Shown here in pieces: positions 12,955 through 64,000 of a stretch of DNA of 64,000 nucleotides. Below the pieces are notes generated by a model that did not search any database, was not told the DNA's origin, and saw nothing but the letters and a program-made list of their open reading frames with translations. The DNA lies in the NCBI RefSeq assembly GCF_035582795.1, contig NC_134369.1:57536001-57600000 (forward strand). The letters are read 5' to 3'. Each line of letters starts with the position of its first letter. Within the stretch, counting starts at the first letter, position 1. Both the position numbers and the translations under genes were made by a program. The stretch is from Mycteria americana (taxonomy: Eukaryota; Chordata; Aves; Ciconiiformes; Ciconiidae).

Positions 12955-14017
12955 ATTTTAGGTGTGATATGTCTAAGGTTATTTTGTTAGAGTGACAGTT
13001 TGCACTGTGCAATTATTCATTACTGTTTCCAGTATTGGAACTATCTAGCTTGCAGGTTTGTGTAAAATTGGAATTTTAGCCAAAGACCATATTTTGTTTA
13101 TGGTATAAAAAAAACTGTAGACTAACCACCTCCTCAGAATTGTTAAAAATAACCTAATTACATATATATGAATACAATTTCTATTATAATCCTGTAATAA
13201 GTCACAGCTATAGTAATGAGTTGTACTGTAAATATAGAGCTGTATCATTGTAAAATGCATAACAAAATGAAGGGAATGTAAAACAGTTTGTTCCAAAAAA
13301 GATCAGAAATTAAAGATTATTAATGAGGGTTTATTTATTTTTAAGGCAAGAACCTTTTTTTATGCAAGACTGTGTGGCATAAGGAAACTGAAGTTTCATT
13401 CTACCAGTATGCCAGCCATTTCAATTAAAATCTGTCCCTAACAAATAAGTGCAATAATGATTGGGAATGCCATCTTAATGTATAAAAGATGACATGGAGA
13501 GAAAAAAAAAAAAGGAAAAAAAAAAAAGGAGAATACTGGCACACTTATTCTTTCTTATACCAAATCATCCAGTACAGTTTATCAACTGCTTTATGACTGG
13601 CACTAGTGCACAGATTGAAGAATTTCAAGATTACTATATATAAATCTAGCAACTGCATTAGGCGTAAGCTCCCTGGCCTTCTAACACTAAGCAAAGCTGT
13701 ACTGACAATAAAAGTAAACCAAAAAGACCTGACAACAATTATTCTGAACACTTGCTAAATGTCATCATTAAAGCACTCTCGTGATTAAACAAAGCAGAAG
13801 TGAGGAAAGAAGACAAGATTGTGTTTGCGCAAAAAACTATAACTACAATTAGTTCCAAAATTTTATACATGTTAAATGTTTTTGTTACCTATTCTGTTAT
13901 CAAACAAACTTTAAATTCTGTCTTCCAATTTGTTCCTCTCAACATCAACATTTTTAAAAATTTACTTTATTTGTATGCGTTTTTTTTCCCCAATTTTATT
14001 TATTTTTAAGAGGAGTC

Positions 14018-51967
<37,950 letters not shown>

Positions 51968-53917
51968 CTATGAGAAGAAAAAGAAATGGTATTAGATACA
52001 GTCACAATATAAAGCAAGAAGAGAAAATTTATTCTAAGAAAAGGACATTACTTGATTTTACTTCCAGTAAGTGTTAAATCTCATGCTATTTTCAGCAGAA
52101 AATGTTAATTTTAAATTTACAGGCACTTTTCCACTCAAAGATTTGTGTTTATCAACGTACTAAAGAAATTCAAAAGGAGCTGTACTTTATGGGGCAAAGT
52201 TCATTCTAGGCATTTGGATTTATGCATGTACATTTCAGAATAAAGTCCCATTTATGTTCTGACAGAATCACATTTAAAACATCTTTAAGAACAAATTTTT
52301 AAAAATAAAGCTGTTTTAGCTTTATTTCAGGAAAGGAAAAGGTCGATTTTCTAGAGCACAGGCATAAATAAGTATTACATTTTCCATTTCTCTTTCCAAC
52401 CAAAAAGTCCCTATGACCAGTTAAAGCTTTACATACACAAACACAACAGGAACTTTAATCAGCAGGAAAAGAACAGAAACTACACAAGAACCTCAGTATT
52501 TTCAAATCAACAGATTCTGATAAGGTTATCTATTTAAGGAACTGGCAGAAATATTATAAATAATTGCTGATGACTCTGATAAGGACTAATGGAAAAGTGG
52601 ACCCTTATAGGGTTAACCACCAATTTCCAGAAAGATATTTTAATTGATAAACAAACAAACCATTCGCAAGTTGATGATAATTATGCACTGGAAAACACCT
52701 TCCTACTAAGGCTATGAAGTCCTCATCACAGGGGGTTTTTAAAAATGTTTGCTGTCAGGAATGACCAAGGTTAGGAAAAAAAAAAAAAAAAGAATCAATT
52801 CTACCTTGCCCAGGGAAACTGATTAAGGCCTGACAATATAGAAAAATATTGAAGTATAATACAAACATACTGCACCAAATCTAAGAAATTTTGAATACTT
52901 CCCCCCCTTCAAATCAGATACCTACACTACTCAACAAAACAATATTTTTGAAAGTTTTCCTCAAAATTCCTAGATGCTCTACATTCATTTTAGCATCAGT
53001 CTCAAAATGAGAAATGCATAAAACTGACAATGCTTTAAAGTTTAATCATTCATTAGAAATACATGAGGAAAAGCTAATTATCAGCTTATTTCTTAGAAGT
53101 GTCCTTGCTTTTCTATATAACAGGAAAGCTGGTTAAGTTTTGCAAATGTGCCGTAGGGAAAAAAAAAAAAAGATAAAAGTCTGATATGGTATCTAATAGA
53201 AAATATTAACCACTAATGATTATGAGAAATAACTGCTTTGAGATATTACAAATAAAGCAGTAATTTCTTTTAAAAAAGTATTCATTTATTTTTGTACCAA
53301 GATGAAATTTTATTTTATTTACCATAGTCTTCCACTAATAAAACATTGTAGCTCTTTCTTGTATATTCACATATTTAAGTTAAATATTATAATTTGGGCC
53401 ATGTCTAAATACTGATTTATATTCTAACTTAACTAATATTAAATAACTATGGGAAGCTCTGACAAAAGAGATCAAATGGAAAACTAAAGAGAATCTCTCT
53501 CAGGTATATCTTGCAATATAAGGAGAAGGCAATACATTGAATTGCATGACTGCTCCTCTTGCCACTTTATAGAAAGTAGTCAGAGACAAAACTTTGTCTC
53601 AGGTTTTTCCAAAGGGGTAGGGAGAGTCCTGAAGGACAGTGTGGTTAAGTTGAAGTAATATTGTTCTGTTCCATTATAAAGAATTATTTCTCTTTTGAAG
53701 GCAAACATTCAGTAGTAAACCCTACTTAGTGAAAGAGGGTAAACGTATTTTCTTGGTCTTTGGCTCAGCAATCAATGTACTTCCCCCTCCATCAAAAATA
53801 GTATTTCTTTACTAAGAAAACTGTGTTGATATTGCTCGAATCTTGTCTGATATTTTAATCTGAGCTTCACAGACACTGTCAGGGTGAGAAGACTCCAGAA
53901 AGAAAAGATGTTTTTTT

Positions 53918-53981
53918 TGGTTTTTTGGGTTTTTTTGGTTTGTTTGTTTTTTGTTGTTTTTTTTTTTTTTTTTTTTTTTAA
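53918..53981 (+). repeat. T/G-rich low-complexity tract in intron 1
   Basis: Alternating T runs and GG/GTTT units ending in about 24 T. Confidence 0.85.
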
Positions 53982-56900
53982 AAAAGGAATTAATATACAT
54001 TTTCACGGGACATACTGATGTATGCTCTTGACGTTTTATCTGATTTTTTTTTTCCCAGTTGCTTTTGAATGAATCTCCAAACTCATGCAAATCTTCTCAT
54101 TTATTTTTTCAGTGCTATAACCTAAGCTACCATTTCAGCCTGAGTCTTTCAGATTATCTAAATAGCTAAAATGGATCAGTATGATATTGCTTTATTTAGC
54201 TCCAAATAGAAAACAACATAGTCTACACACATCATAAAATTAGTAATACAACATTATGCATTTCAGTTTAATACAAAAAGACTCCTGTCGATTTCTAAAT
54301 TGTTTTTGTACATTTCAAACAATGCATACAAGCACATGCAGGTTCTGTTCTAACAATTCAACTAGTAACTTTACAGAGCTTTCAAATCTGGCACAACTAA
54401 AAGATGTTTTGGTTCAATCCCTCTTTGGAACTAGTGGCTTCATGGCTGTTCCTCCACTGGGACTCCACAGCTCTGGGCCACAGGAGACAACCAGCAGGAA
54501 AGATGTGTATGTGCTATACCGTTGCATGTAGCAAAGATGATCATCCTTGACATTCTGATCTATTGAGCATCTGCACATCAAATGTACTGATTTTAATCAC
54601 TACGTGACTAATCAAATTAAATCAGTCATGTGGCAAGAGCAGTAGCATGACATACAATCTTCCCCAGCCACTGGCAGAAAGCCTCTGGAAACTCTGGGCA
54701 CTGCTAACTTAAGTGAAGCTTTTGTATGAACTGACAGCTTAGGTGTATGAGAGCAGGAGAGAAGGGAAAAAAACAGAGAAAAGAGTGTTGTCCCTGACCC
54801 ACCCCAAGCTTATGGATGAAGCTCCCCTTTAATATATCTAGCTTCTCTTTTTATATTCCAATGAGTATCATGCTATTTGGTAACACATACAAAAAATCCT
54901 TTGAAGAACACAAAAGTCTTTATCACGACTACAATATTTCATTGAAATGGTCTCAGGCATGTTTCTCTACTTACATAAAACAACTCATGTGGAAACACGG
55001 TTAGTGTTTGCTTTGTTTAAAGTCAGACCTGGTCACAGCCATCATAATTGATCAAGGCTAGAAGGGACCAGGAAAAAAAACCCAAACCTTTTGCATAATA
55101 AAAGCTAAGGCCGATTCGCCAATCATTCTTGTATCTAAACCCAGCCACTTCAGTTTTATGAATCACTTTAGATCAGCAGTGTCTCCTCTTTGTTTACTAT
55201 TCCACTTATTTTGTGTTTCTTTTCCAAATCTTAAGTACAACCTTGGGAACATATAAAATAGCTATATCACATCACCAGGAGGGAATTAAGGAAAGAAAAC
55301 CAAACTTATTTGAGAAGGTTGCTAATAAAAAACAAGAACAGGATCTAATATTTACAAATAAGCATATCTCCTTTGCTACACACTTCACAACAGTGATACT
55401 AGGTTAGCTACCCCACTGCAAGAAGCAAGGGGATTTACACTTACACATGGTTCCAGCTTGATTTGGAAGAGCTGTGAAACAACACATCCTCTAAACTACA
55501 ATTTTGGTTTCTGTGTATCTTCATGGAAGACCTGCCCTAAAGTACAATCATCTCATCGAGATCAAAAAGCATTCTCAAAAAAACCTTTGAAGTGCAAAGG
55601 CAGAAGTACATGCACATTTGTAACTTGAAAAGTAAGCACAAGCAAAACACCATTGCCTGCCACTGTTAACCATACCATTATTACCCTGCAGTCTGTCAAA
55701 AAAAGGAGAATTTAGCTATGACAAACTGCACAATTAATTAGCAAAATAACAAAGTTAAGCTCACATGAAGCAGAATGCACTTGAAAAAGCTTAAATCCCC
55801 TCCCACTGTATGCTAACTCAGGTAAAAAGAAAGAGTTCTCCTCCCTAAACCATCAATGCTACTTCCTGCTGTGCTAAAGTTTCCTAGTCCTGGCCTTCCT
55901 TTGTATTATTTGTATTGGAAGTATATAAGATCTGACAAGATCAATGTCAATGTTATTACAGTAGTAAGCCAGAATAATGAAGTAATTGTATTATTCTCTA
56001 CTTCTCTATTTCAATAGCAAGGAAAAAAACAAAGTTCTTCAATAAAAGCAAAGCAGTACAGGACCATCTAGAAATAAAAAGGGAAAAAACACATCTACTT
56101 GAAGAACAGATTTTAAATTGAAAACATTTGAGATCTAAGTACATATGTTCAGAATTTGTGGACAGAAATCAACTGAACTTGGCTAACTGAAACTAGCGTA
56201 CAGGGAAGCAGGAAAAAAACAAACTAGTCCTGCTCAGCCAGTGTGAGTAACAAAGATACCTGCTAACATGTTCTATCTTTATCCAATGCGTTATTTTCAA
56301 AACTGATAGAACAAGAAACTGTAAGAACTTGCTGAAGCCGAATCTGGAGGGACAAAAACAGGAAACAAGTGTTGCTTCCTGTGGCTTAAGACTAGGTTAC
56401 AGAAGCTGGACAAAGCACCACAGTGCCCAAGCTTATCTGTTCTACTAAAATAATAATGAAAGGTCCAGTTTTACAGCCATCAATCTTGACAGTTTTAGGA
56501 GCAAAATTCACAATTTGATGTCCTTACTTTAATGCACATTTATGTGAACAGACAGTGAACTGCAGAGCTAAGACTAACGCCTTGTTCGACCATTTCAAGA
56601 ACTTTGTTTCAGAAGGGCATGAGGTTGGGAATGAACAGCCAGCAACATTTAATAGCAGTTTCTTCCAGTCTACAGTAATTCTGGAAGCGTGGTGTAGGTT
56701 TTTCAGTCATAGGACTATATCCAAGTTGAAGCAGTCCTTTGGTGCACAAAAAGATTTCAAGGTTTACTGCGCTAAGGAATACAAGCCAAACCAAGTAGGG
56801 CACTCACCTGGAGTAAGACTTCCTGGATCTAGTCCCGCTTCAAGGACTGTTTGAAACATTTATGGAATGACAGTCTGAAGTAAACAGAGAAGAGACTAGA

Positions 56901-57849
56901 GCCCTGGGGACACATCTTTCAAGTTTTTACCACCATTTGCATGTGTTATATTCATATCATGTATGTGTTATATTCATATCAAGCTAATGCAATACTACAA
57001 CTATCTTCTATTAACAACAAAAATTTATTACTGCCATACACAATGTATTTCATCTGCTTTCTTCACTAACGTTGATTTGTAAATTTGTACCTGATAAAAT
57101 CCTTGTGATACAAAATTTATTTCTAGTGCTGTAGGTTTTCATCTTTGTCCAGGAATGTCTAATTTACTCTCTAAAAACACTCCCACCATCAGCAAAAAAA
57201 AAAGTTAGCCTCAAGGGGTGGAAAAAAAAAAATCCACTTACTCTAAAGTAAATAAACCACAATCTATACAAAAGATATGACTAGAATCTTGCTGCTTGAA
57301 TATTCTTTCACACGAACACCTAAAGAGTCTGAATATTGCATTATTTATAGTAAGTTTTACATCCGAATCCTACATGAAACATTAATTGCTGAAAGATCTA
57401 ACACAGAAAATTCTTACTTGGGTAATAGAGGAACAAATAAAAAGAAAACTGTAAAATATTACAAATACAAAATACAATGTAGAAAATTAATGTCAATGTT
57501 AATTTACAAAATGTAAAATATTCACGGAGGATGTTCCATACCAACTACTGCAGAAGTCTGCAGTAAAGTGACTTTTACTTACACCGTGGCAAGAATTGTT
57601 TTTGCTCAAGTGAAGGTTAACATACAAGATTCCTACATCGTCCGAGTTCTAAACCTGTTTTTAAAAGTGTATTCTTAAAAGGATTTGAATTTTCCTGTGA
57701 TAGTCCAAAAGCATTACAAAAGCATATTTTGTGAATATTACTCCTGTAACTTCAGTTCTCTTAGAGAATTAAAAAAACCCAAACAAACAAAACACAACCA
57801 GTTTGGGGTTAGTTGGGTTTTTTTTGTTTTTTGTTTTTTGTTTTTTTTT

Positions 57850-57868
57850 GGGGGGGGGGGGGGGGGGG
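57850..57868 (+). repeat. G19 homopolymer in intron 1
   Basis: Nineteen consecutive G after a T-rich stretch; C19 in the DICER1 pre-mRNA. Confidence 0.9.
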
Positions 57869-59903
57869 CAGCCCAAAACTCAAACATCTCAGAAACAAGT
57901 TTAAAAGTTTCATTTTCATGGGAAAAGGGTTTTTTACCCCCTTCACTTAGCAGCCAATATCTAGGATACTTTGAAAATTAAGCATTGAGATTTCTGCTCC
58001 CAACTCAAAATTCAAAGTTTCTAAACAACATCATTCGGCCCAGAAGGTCTAAAGTAAGGAAATACTGTCAAACAATACTATTCACAAGATGAATCAGAAA
58101 TCTCTTTTATATTATGCTATCTTTAACATACAACACAGCTGCATGAGACACTCCTTATCTGTTATTCTTCAAAGACCTTCACCACATGCATTGCCTAACA
58201 GCAGTTTTTATGTTTGGTCATACAATATTCTTGAAAGGATGGGGGGATCATATTTTGGATCTGTTCCCTTTCAAGAAGGGCAAACAGAATACATAAATGC
58301 TTACAAAGCTCAAATATAAGCATTACTATAAGAACCAGCTTCCCTGGTTTTCCTAGCACAATCATCCATATTCATTATGAATGTTCATCTTTAACTAGAA
58401 GAATTTTATTTGTTCTATTTTTCTGATACAGAACCAGTCTAACAGCACAAGCAGAACACTGGTCTCTAATAGCATACCAAGACATACCAAAGCAGCAAAG
58501 GCTGCTTTCTGTTGTTCAGAAAAGTTTCATTAAAGAGATTATTTAAGGAAGATTACACTGAGGCTCTACATTTGAATGAGCTGCTTCTGAAGCATTTCTA
58601 CAAGCAATATAGTATCATTAATGGCTGGAATTCCTGGCAGACTCCTCCTAAACATCTGTATATAGGAGAGAAATGGAGTACAACCTGCCTCTTAGCAGAC
58701 TCAAACACACAACCCCTTAAGTCCTTCATCTAGTGTTGAGTCACCAGTATGACCAAACCTGGATTTGAGGCAAAAGCCTAATAAATGCTTTCTGTTGCAA
58801 TTATTCTAGCTCTATCAACAGAGCCAGCAAGACACAGATCACACCAACAAAATTATGCTGCTGTACACTGTAACAGTCTCTAAAGCAAAAGGATTATACC
58901 ACCATATATCAGCATAACATACACGGGCTGTAGGGCATTTACCTGTACAGAAATAAAATGTGACAACAAAAATCAGTTTTCTAGCATATCTATAGTGACA
59001 CCAGTACACGAGGCCTTCAGAATAAAAGTTCAGAAAGCGGATGTTTCTCCTTTAACAAATACAGACAGCCAGATTCTGGAACAAACTGTTTCATTTTTTA
59101 CAATGATGTGTGTAAGGCCCTGTGCAACGGTCCTAACTATGTAGTCACTTAGTCAGTGGTGCAGAATTGGTGCTATGCAGATTCCTTTTCTTTTACCTCT
59201 AACACAGAGGACAAGAGATAAAACATGAAGTGTATGGCACCTAAGATGCAAAGCAAGGTGAGGACCAGTGAAACTAGATACATTTCTGTCTTCGCTATGC
59301 TATCAAACTACATACACATTTTTCTTCTACATAGCTTTAATTGGATAGCCTCTTTTCCTGTTTTTGTGGAACTCATAATTCAAACTGAAGCACACTATTG
59401 AAACTAAGGACTTAACAATTTACCTGCCATTTACTTCCCTCACCATTTACTTTTTATCTCCTATCTGGAACAACATATACATTCAATTCTAATTCCAACC
59501 CTTCATATCTCTCCTCTTCCCACATTTTTTTTTTTAAATTGATTGTATTTCACCAACGCAACCACATTTGAATATTAAAAGCCACAAGAAATATTTAAAC
59601 ACACACACTCCCTTTTAAAAAACTGAATACATTTCTAATCATATTCAGCTTCTTAAGAAATATCAAAGCATGTGTTTCATGACAAACATCTTTATCTATG
59701 CCATTGCTGCATCTAACCATCTATCGGTAAAATAAAGTAGCTACTTTCATTATTCTTTCCAAAGAAATTCACAGTAAATTTCTGTAACTACACACACGGA
59801 AGTTACTTTATGGTCCTGAAGAAGCTTTAAATATAAAATAGGAGAATACAGTGAAGTGATACATAAAAACCTGCTTCTCCCTTACTACAAAGCATAGTCT
59901 TAC

Positions 59904-60004
59904 CGTTTTAATTTCCGCAGTCTCTGTATGTATGCTTCCCGAACTGCATTTTGACATCATGATATCAGCTTGTAGATAAATCACATAATTTGCAAGGTTC
60001 GGCT
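59904..60004 (-). other. Candidate DICER1 5' leader exon in intron 1
   Basis: A 101-bp stretch with a strong acceptor (gttgttgttttttaag) and a good donor (AAACG then gtaaga). It carries several ATGs: ATG TGA is an immediate start-stop, and an ATGATG opens a frame through to the donor that ends at TAG of exon 2 if the upstream AG of exon 2 is used. No conservation or transcript evidence can be seen here, so this may also be a chance exon-like stretch. Confidence 0.4.
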
Positions 60005-60915
60005 CTTAAAAACAACAACAAAACCTGTGAACTATAAAAATGGTTTGAAAAGGGAAGTACAATAGCAGAGTTAATTGTGGCAATTCAGTTGCTTATAAGC
60101 ATTTAAATGTGTCAACCCTATACTAACTTGCTGACAAAAAATGAACTAAAGTCTATCCTGAACATGAATTATTTTAGTATTAGAAACGAAAATTTAAAAG
60201 AGTCATTTAAAAGCTAATTTTTGGTAGTTTAAATGTGCAAGTAAAGTGTACTTCCCTAATCCTATTTAACACGTTACTATGATTAATGTTAATAACTGGT
60301 TTATGTGAGAAATACAATAGCAGTATTTTCTACATAATTTTACTATGTTCTGTACAATTGTACTGCTTTTTCCATGTACATTTCATTTCACTTGAGTTAA
60401 AAAAACCCTAAAATCAGAATTCAAACTTCTTTAAAGTATTTCAATTTGAAGCCGCAAATAATACAGTAAACGCATGAAAAAGCAACAAAAGAAGCATTTC
60501 TTCCTAAGTACATTACCACATGTGTTTTTCAGAGTAAAAACATTGTGCAATTAAGATGGTGATTTGCATAAAAATACATTCAGCTATACAAGTAAAATGA
60601 AGATAGTCATTCATGACAAAGAATTTCATAGATATATTAGCCATTCTATAAAGCTACAACTTAAAACAAAAATACCATATCTAAGCAGATCTACAATGTT
60701 CTCAAAGCTCTAAAATACAAAATTTACACAATATATTCACCTAAAGTATGAGTTTTCCCAGACCTAAAAAGAGAGATTCTGAAGTCAAATTTTTTTAAAT
60801 CAATACTGAAAACTTAAATGCAAAATGGATCTTGATGAAAATTTCTACTCCAATCAGTTCCATAAAGTTAACAAGAAGGACACTCCCAAGATTACTTCAG
60901 TATGTTCATTTTTAC

Positions 60916-60981
60916 CTCAAATGCTGATGCTGAGCTTTTCCAGAGTCTCCAAGCCTGTAATTTTGTTTCACCCTAGGTAAC
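60916..60981 (-). other. Second candidate leader exon in intron 1
   Basis: A 66-bp stretch between a ccttttag acceptor (alternative AG at 60973-60974) and a GAG then gtaaaa donor. It lies 0.9 kb upstream of the first candidate, on the same strand. Splice signals only. Confidence 0.25.
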
Positions 60982-63900
60982 CTAAAAGGCAATATAAAAA
61001 GAGAGCATTTTAACATGAACTGCCATAAAAATCAATTGTGCCATGTGGTAGTCTGCTTTCTTGCATTTTAATATTTAGCTCTGTAGCAACAGCACACGGT
61101 CCTTCAAAATCTAATTATCATATGTCCTTTTTTGGCTAGGGATACAGACAGTCAGTGTCTGAAAGATCAGCCTTAGAGCGCTCAGGAGATATTTGCATAT
61201 TTTGTTTTATCTGCTAAAGTAATTGCTAGCTGAGTCCAACTAGATTTGCAGTTTTCCTCCCCTGTGCACTCTCCACCCATGTTTCACCTAATACAGTAAT
61301 GAAATCTTGAAGAAACTTATCATTCAACACATTTAAAAAAAATTCTTAAAGAATGTATGTGTTTTGAGAAAACAAAATAAACGAAGTTATTGTTTTATTT
61401 TACAACAAGAATATGTAGGGAGTGCAGCACAAAATCTGATGAGTACTGTGTTCATGTGCAAAATACACCTACAAAAATTTTATTCCCAGGGCTACTTTTT
61501 AAATTTGTGTTTGCACCATACACACCTTTTTTCTGCACAAAATACAGCAAATTGCTGCTAAGATGCAGCGACTAGAACTTCGATGTATTATCACATGTCC
61601 CTGTTATGCCTAGGTTATTCATTTATTCACTGCCTCTAAAACATGAACCAGAATATGTATTCCATTGAACCAGAAAACAGCCTAACCACAGAAAACGGTC
61701 ACATCTCTGGCAAAAATACAGAAATATACTCCACTTTATATTTGCAAGAAAAGCAGAAAGGAACAATATAGCATTTAGTTACCCCACCATATAATAAACA
61801 TGAACAGAAAAAAAAAAAAAAGGTTCAACTCTGTCAGTAAAGCTAATGCCATATACGGCCTCACATAGCAAATGTACTTTATTCGCTAATCGTAGATGGC
61901 AAACAGAAAGCATACAGATCAGCAGGCAAGATCTGGGAGAACCAAAAGAAGTATGTAATTCTCCACCGACCCCAACAATTTCCTTTGGCACGTCAAAACC
62001 TTAAAACAGAAGATTGCAGCTTTAATCGATTGGCAGACATGAATTACAGTAGGCCCTTTTAATGCTGAAGCCAACATAAAACCAGACAGGCCACATTCCT
62101 GAGATGCAGTCAAGTTCTAGTACAAAACAGGGAGCTTATATCACATTAGCATCTAAATGGTGTTGGTGTACCTACTTAGACAAAAGCCTGTTGCGGTAGA
62201 CGGCCAATCCTGCCTGTCTGCAGGCCAAAGGCATATGCAGCTTGCCAGTGATCCCAGCCACACAATGGACACAGCTAGGGGTTACCACAGCCAGTAACAT
62301 AACCAACCCCTCCGGCATTTATTAACTATAACACTGGAGACCAATCTGATAAGATTTTTTTACCACATTAAAAAAATTATATATACACATCTCCTTTTAC
62401 TCTACCGTGGCTGGGGATCTTGTTAAAAGAAAGTAAAAGGGACAAAAAGGAAAAATTAATTACATTGACGCTGCTAAAAATTAGACTTCTAGAATGTCTT
62501 CTATTGAACAGTAATGCCACCATTTAAAAAAAAAAAAGGTTTCTATGAAGAGCTCAACATTCACATTTTATCTAAAGGTAGAAAGTGAGAGTTCCAAGAT
62601 AACTAGCCATTTGGAGTATCTAACTAGACACACCACAAACACATCAAATACTCAAAGAATAAAGCAGCAACATGGAAAAAAAGAAATAATCAGTTCCTAT
62701 AAAGACATCAAGAGAAGCATCCAAGAAGTGACACACCAGTCACTTCTGCAAATCTCGAGTGCTCCAGTAATCTGCAAGCAACCACTAGTTACTTCTGCAA
62801 ACCTCAGCCAAGATCTTCAAGTATTTTGGTTATTTGCTACTTAAAAATTTGCTAATACAACAATCAAGTATCCAAATATACCAACAAGTATACAGAAGAA
62901 TATATCAACAGGTTTTATTTTTATTTCCTGGTTTTGTAATTCAGCATTTGAAAATAATCATGTTGATGTGATACCTGATTGCTATTAAAAAAGATTATCA
63001 GAAAGAGTAGGACTGAAATTTTAGAAGTAAAAGACCTATTGACGCACTACAGGCAACAGGCTGACAGTCTGTGTTTCAGATTCAATGTTCTTGCTCTTCA
63101 ACTTCTTCTACAGTTTGAAATTAAACAACTATTCCCTCCACCCAAATAATGCTGTTAATATTTAATTAAACCATTATTCAAACTGTTAACATGAAAATGA
63201 AGTTCTTATCTTGCAAGAAGATCTATGCAATTGGACTCTTAAGCTCACAACAGAGCTATGACAAAGTGAATTATCTTCATGCAAATACAAATGAATTCCA
63301 GTGTGAATCAAAGTCCTGCAGCATCAGAGAGGGTAAGGTAAAAACTACCATCATGATCGGGAGGAAAAAGCCTGTCTGGGCTGGCATCCTGTCTCTATAA
63401 TTACAGCTGGTCGCAGATGCTGGGGGGGAGTGTGAAGGGGACTCATCCTTCTCTTCCATATGTTATTCCAGCAACCTTATATTTCAAATATTTTTCTTTG
63501 GTTTATTATGGTACAAACAATAGTTAGTCAGAAACCACAGTACAAACTCCCTACTGCCTCAGATTAACTCCAAAACAAAATAGTCTCAGCATCCAAGGAA
63601 CTAAGCCTTCTCCAGGGAAGTCAAGGGGAAAAAAAAAAAAAAAACAAACCAAAAAACATTACACTCGGGACATGTATCTCTAAAAAAAAAAATCTGAGCT
63701 ATATGAACACTCTGAAACACATTTAATAGATTTAACAGCAATTTAACAGAATTAAATTATTCCACCTAATATTTAATTCCATTTTTTTTCAAGCTGCTGC
63801 TTGAAAACTAACCCACAGAAAAATCACGGCTAAGTTTATAGACCCTAATTTATGTAGGTAGCAATACTATTATTGATCAATATCACAAGAAAGGACAAGT

Positions 63901-64000
63901 GACCATATCTGTGAATTTATTTATCATTTGGTCCTTTACTTGGGTACCAAACTATTTACTTGTGATTGTTTAGTTTATTTAAAGGTTATGTTCAAGCCTT

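Larger units (their letters stand above)
9350..14017 (-). other. DICER1: DICER1 3' UTR
   Basis: About 4.7 kb of AT-rich sequence between the stop and a distal poly(A) signal, similar in size to the roughly 4 kb human 3' UTR. It holds five miR-103/107 seed matches and two let-7 sites. Other AATAAA hexamers on the minus strand include 9747-9752, 9761-9766 and one within about 25 nt of the stop, so shorter ends are possible. The exact 3' end is inferred. Confidence 0.8.
51968..64000 (-). other. DICER1: 3' part of DICER1 intron 1
   Basis: At least 12 kb of AT-rich DNA with no CpG island, so exon 1 and the main promoter should lie beyond 64000. It holds homopolymer tracts, a short direct repeat GTGTTATATTCATATCA near 56942-56980, and the candidate leader exons. 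Open frames here look random. Confidence 0.8.

Noticed and set aside
55040..55075. GATCAAGGCTAGAAGGGACC, resembling part of a bird repeat
   Set aside because: A single short match with no flanking similarity I can confirm.
60741..60763. 23-bp mini exon in intron 1
   Set aside because: Acceptor and donor look fine, but so short a match arises often by chance. Mentioned only with the leader-exon cluster.

Overview
The window is vertebrate nuclear DNA, almost certainly from a bird. It holds one large gene broken by many GT-AG introns, and several CR1 LINE copies whose 3' ends carry the bird-type ATTCTATG-like tail. The gene, on the minus strand, is DICER1. I placed 26 coding exons from 51914 (ATG) down to 14018 (TGA). 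Joined, they give one unbroken frame of 5,766 nt, which is 1,921 residues plus stop. No coding exon is missing and none is damaged.

Layout: 1-9349 lies downstream of DICER1 and holds no gene I can support, only conserved-looking AT-rich DNA, two CpG-dense patches and an old MIR/L3-like remnant. 9350-14017 is the DICER1 3' UTR, with a good distal poly(A) signal, five miR-103/107 seed sites and two weaker let-7 sites. 14018-51967 holds coding exons 27 to 2 (human-style numbering, exon 1 non-coding). 51968-64000 is the 3' part of intron 1. It has no CpG island, so the main promoter and first exon lie to the right of the window. Candidate leader exons lie near 59.9-61.0 kb.

The protein reads, in order: DExD/H helicase with Walker A and DECH box, Hel2i insertion, helicase C domain, DUF283, platform, PAZ, RNase IIIa, RNase IIIb and a C-terminal dsRBD. 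All RNase III acidic residues I looked for are present. The gene carries its own likely microRNA feedback: four let-7 seed matches in coding exons, one with extended pairing, plus the 3' UTR sites.

Repeats: a fairly young antisense CR1 in intron 15, a shorter antisense CR1 in intron 2 with an internal deletion and a small inverted segment, an old sense-strand CR1 in intron 11, two palindromic MITE-like remnants, and long homopolymer and dinucleotide tracts. Points most worth a second look are the GC-AG intron 20, the fourfold ATGA repeat at the start codon with its nested upstream ORFs, the tandem TAGTAG acceptor just upstream that could toggle an upstream ORF, and the let-7 sites. I found no new multi-gene system.
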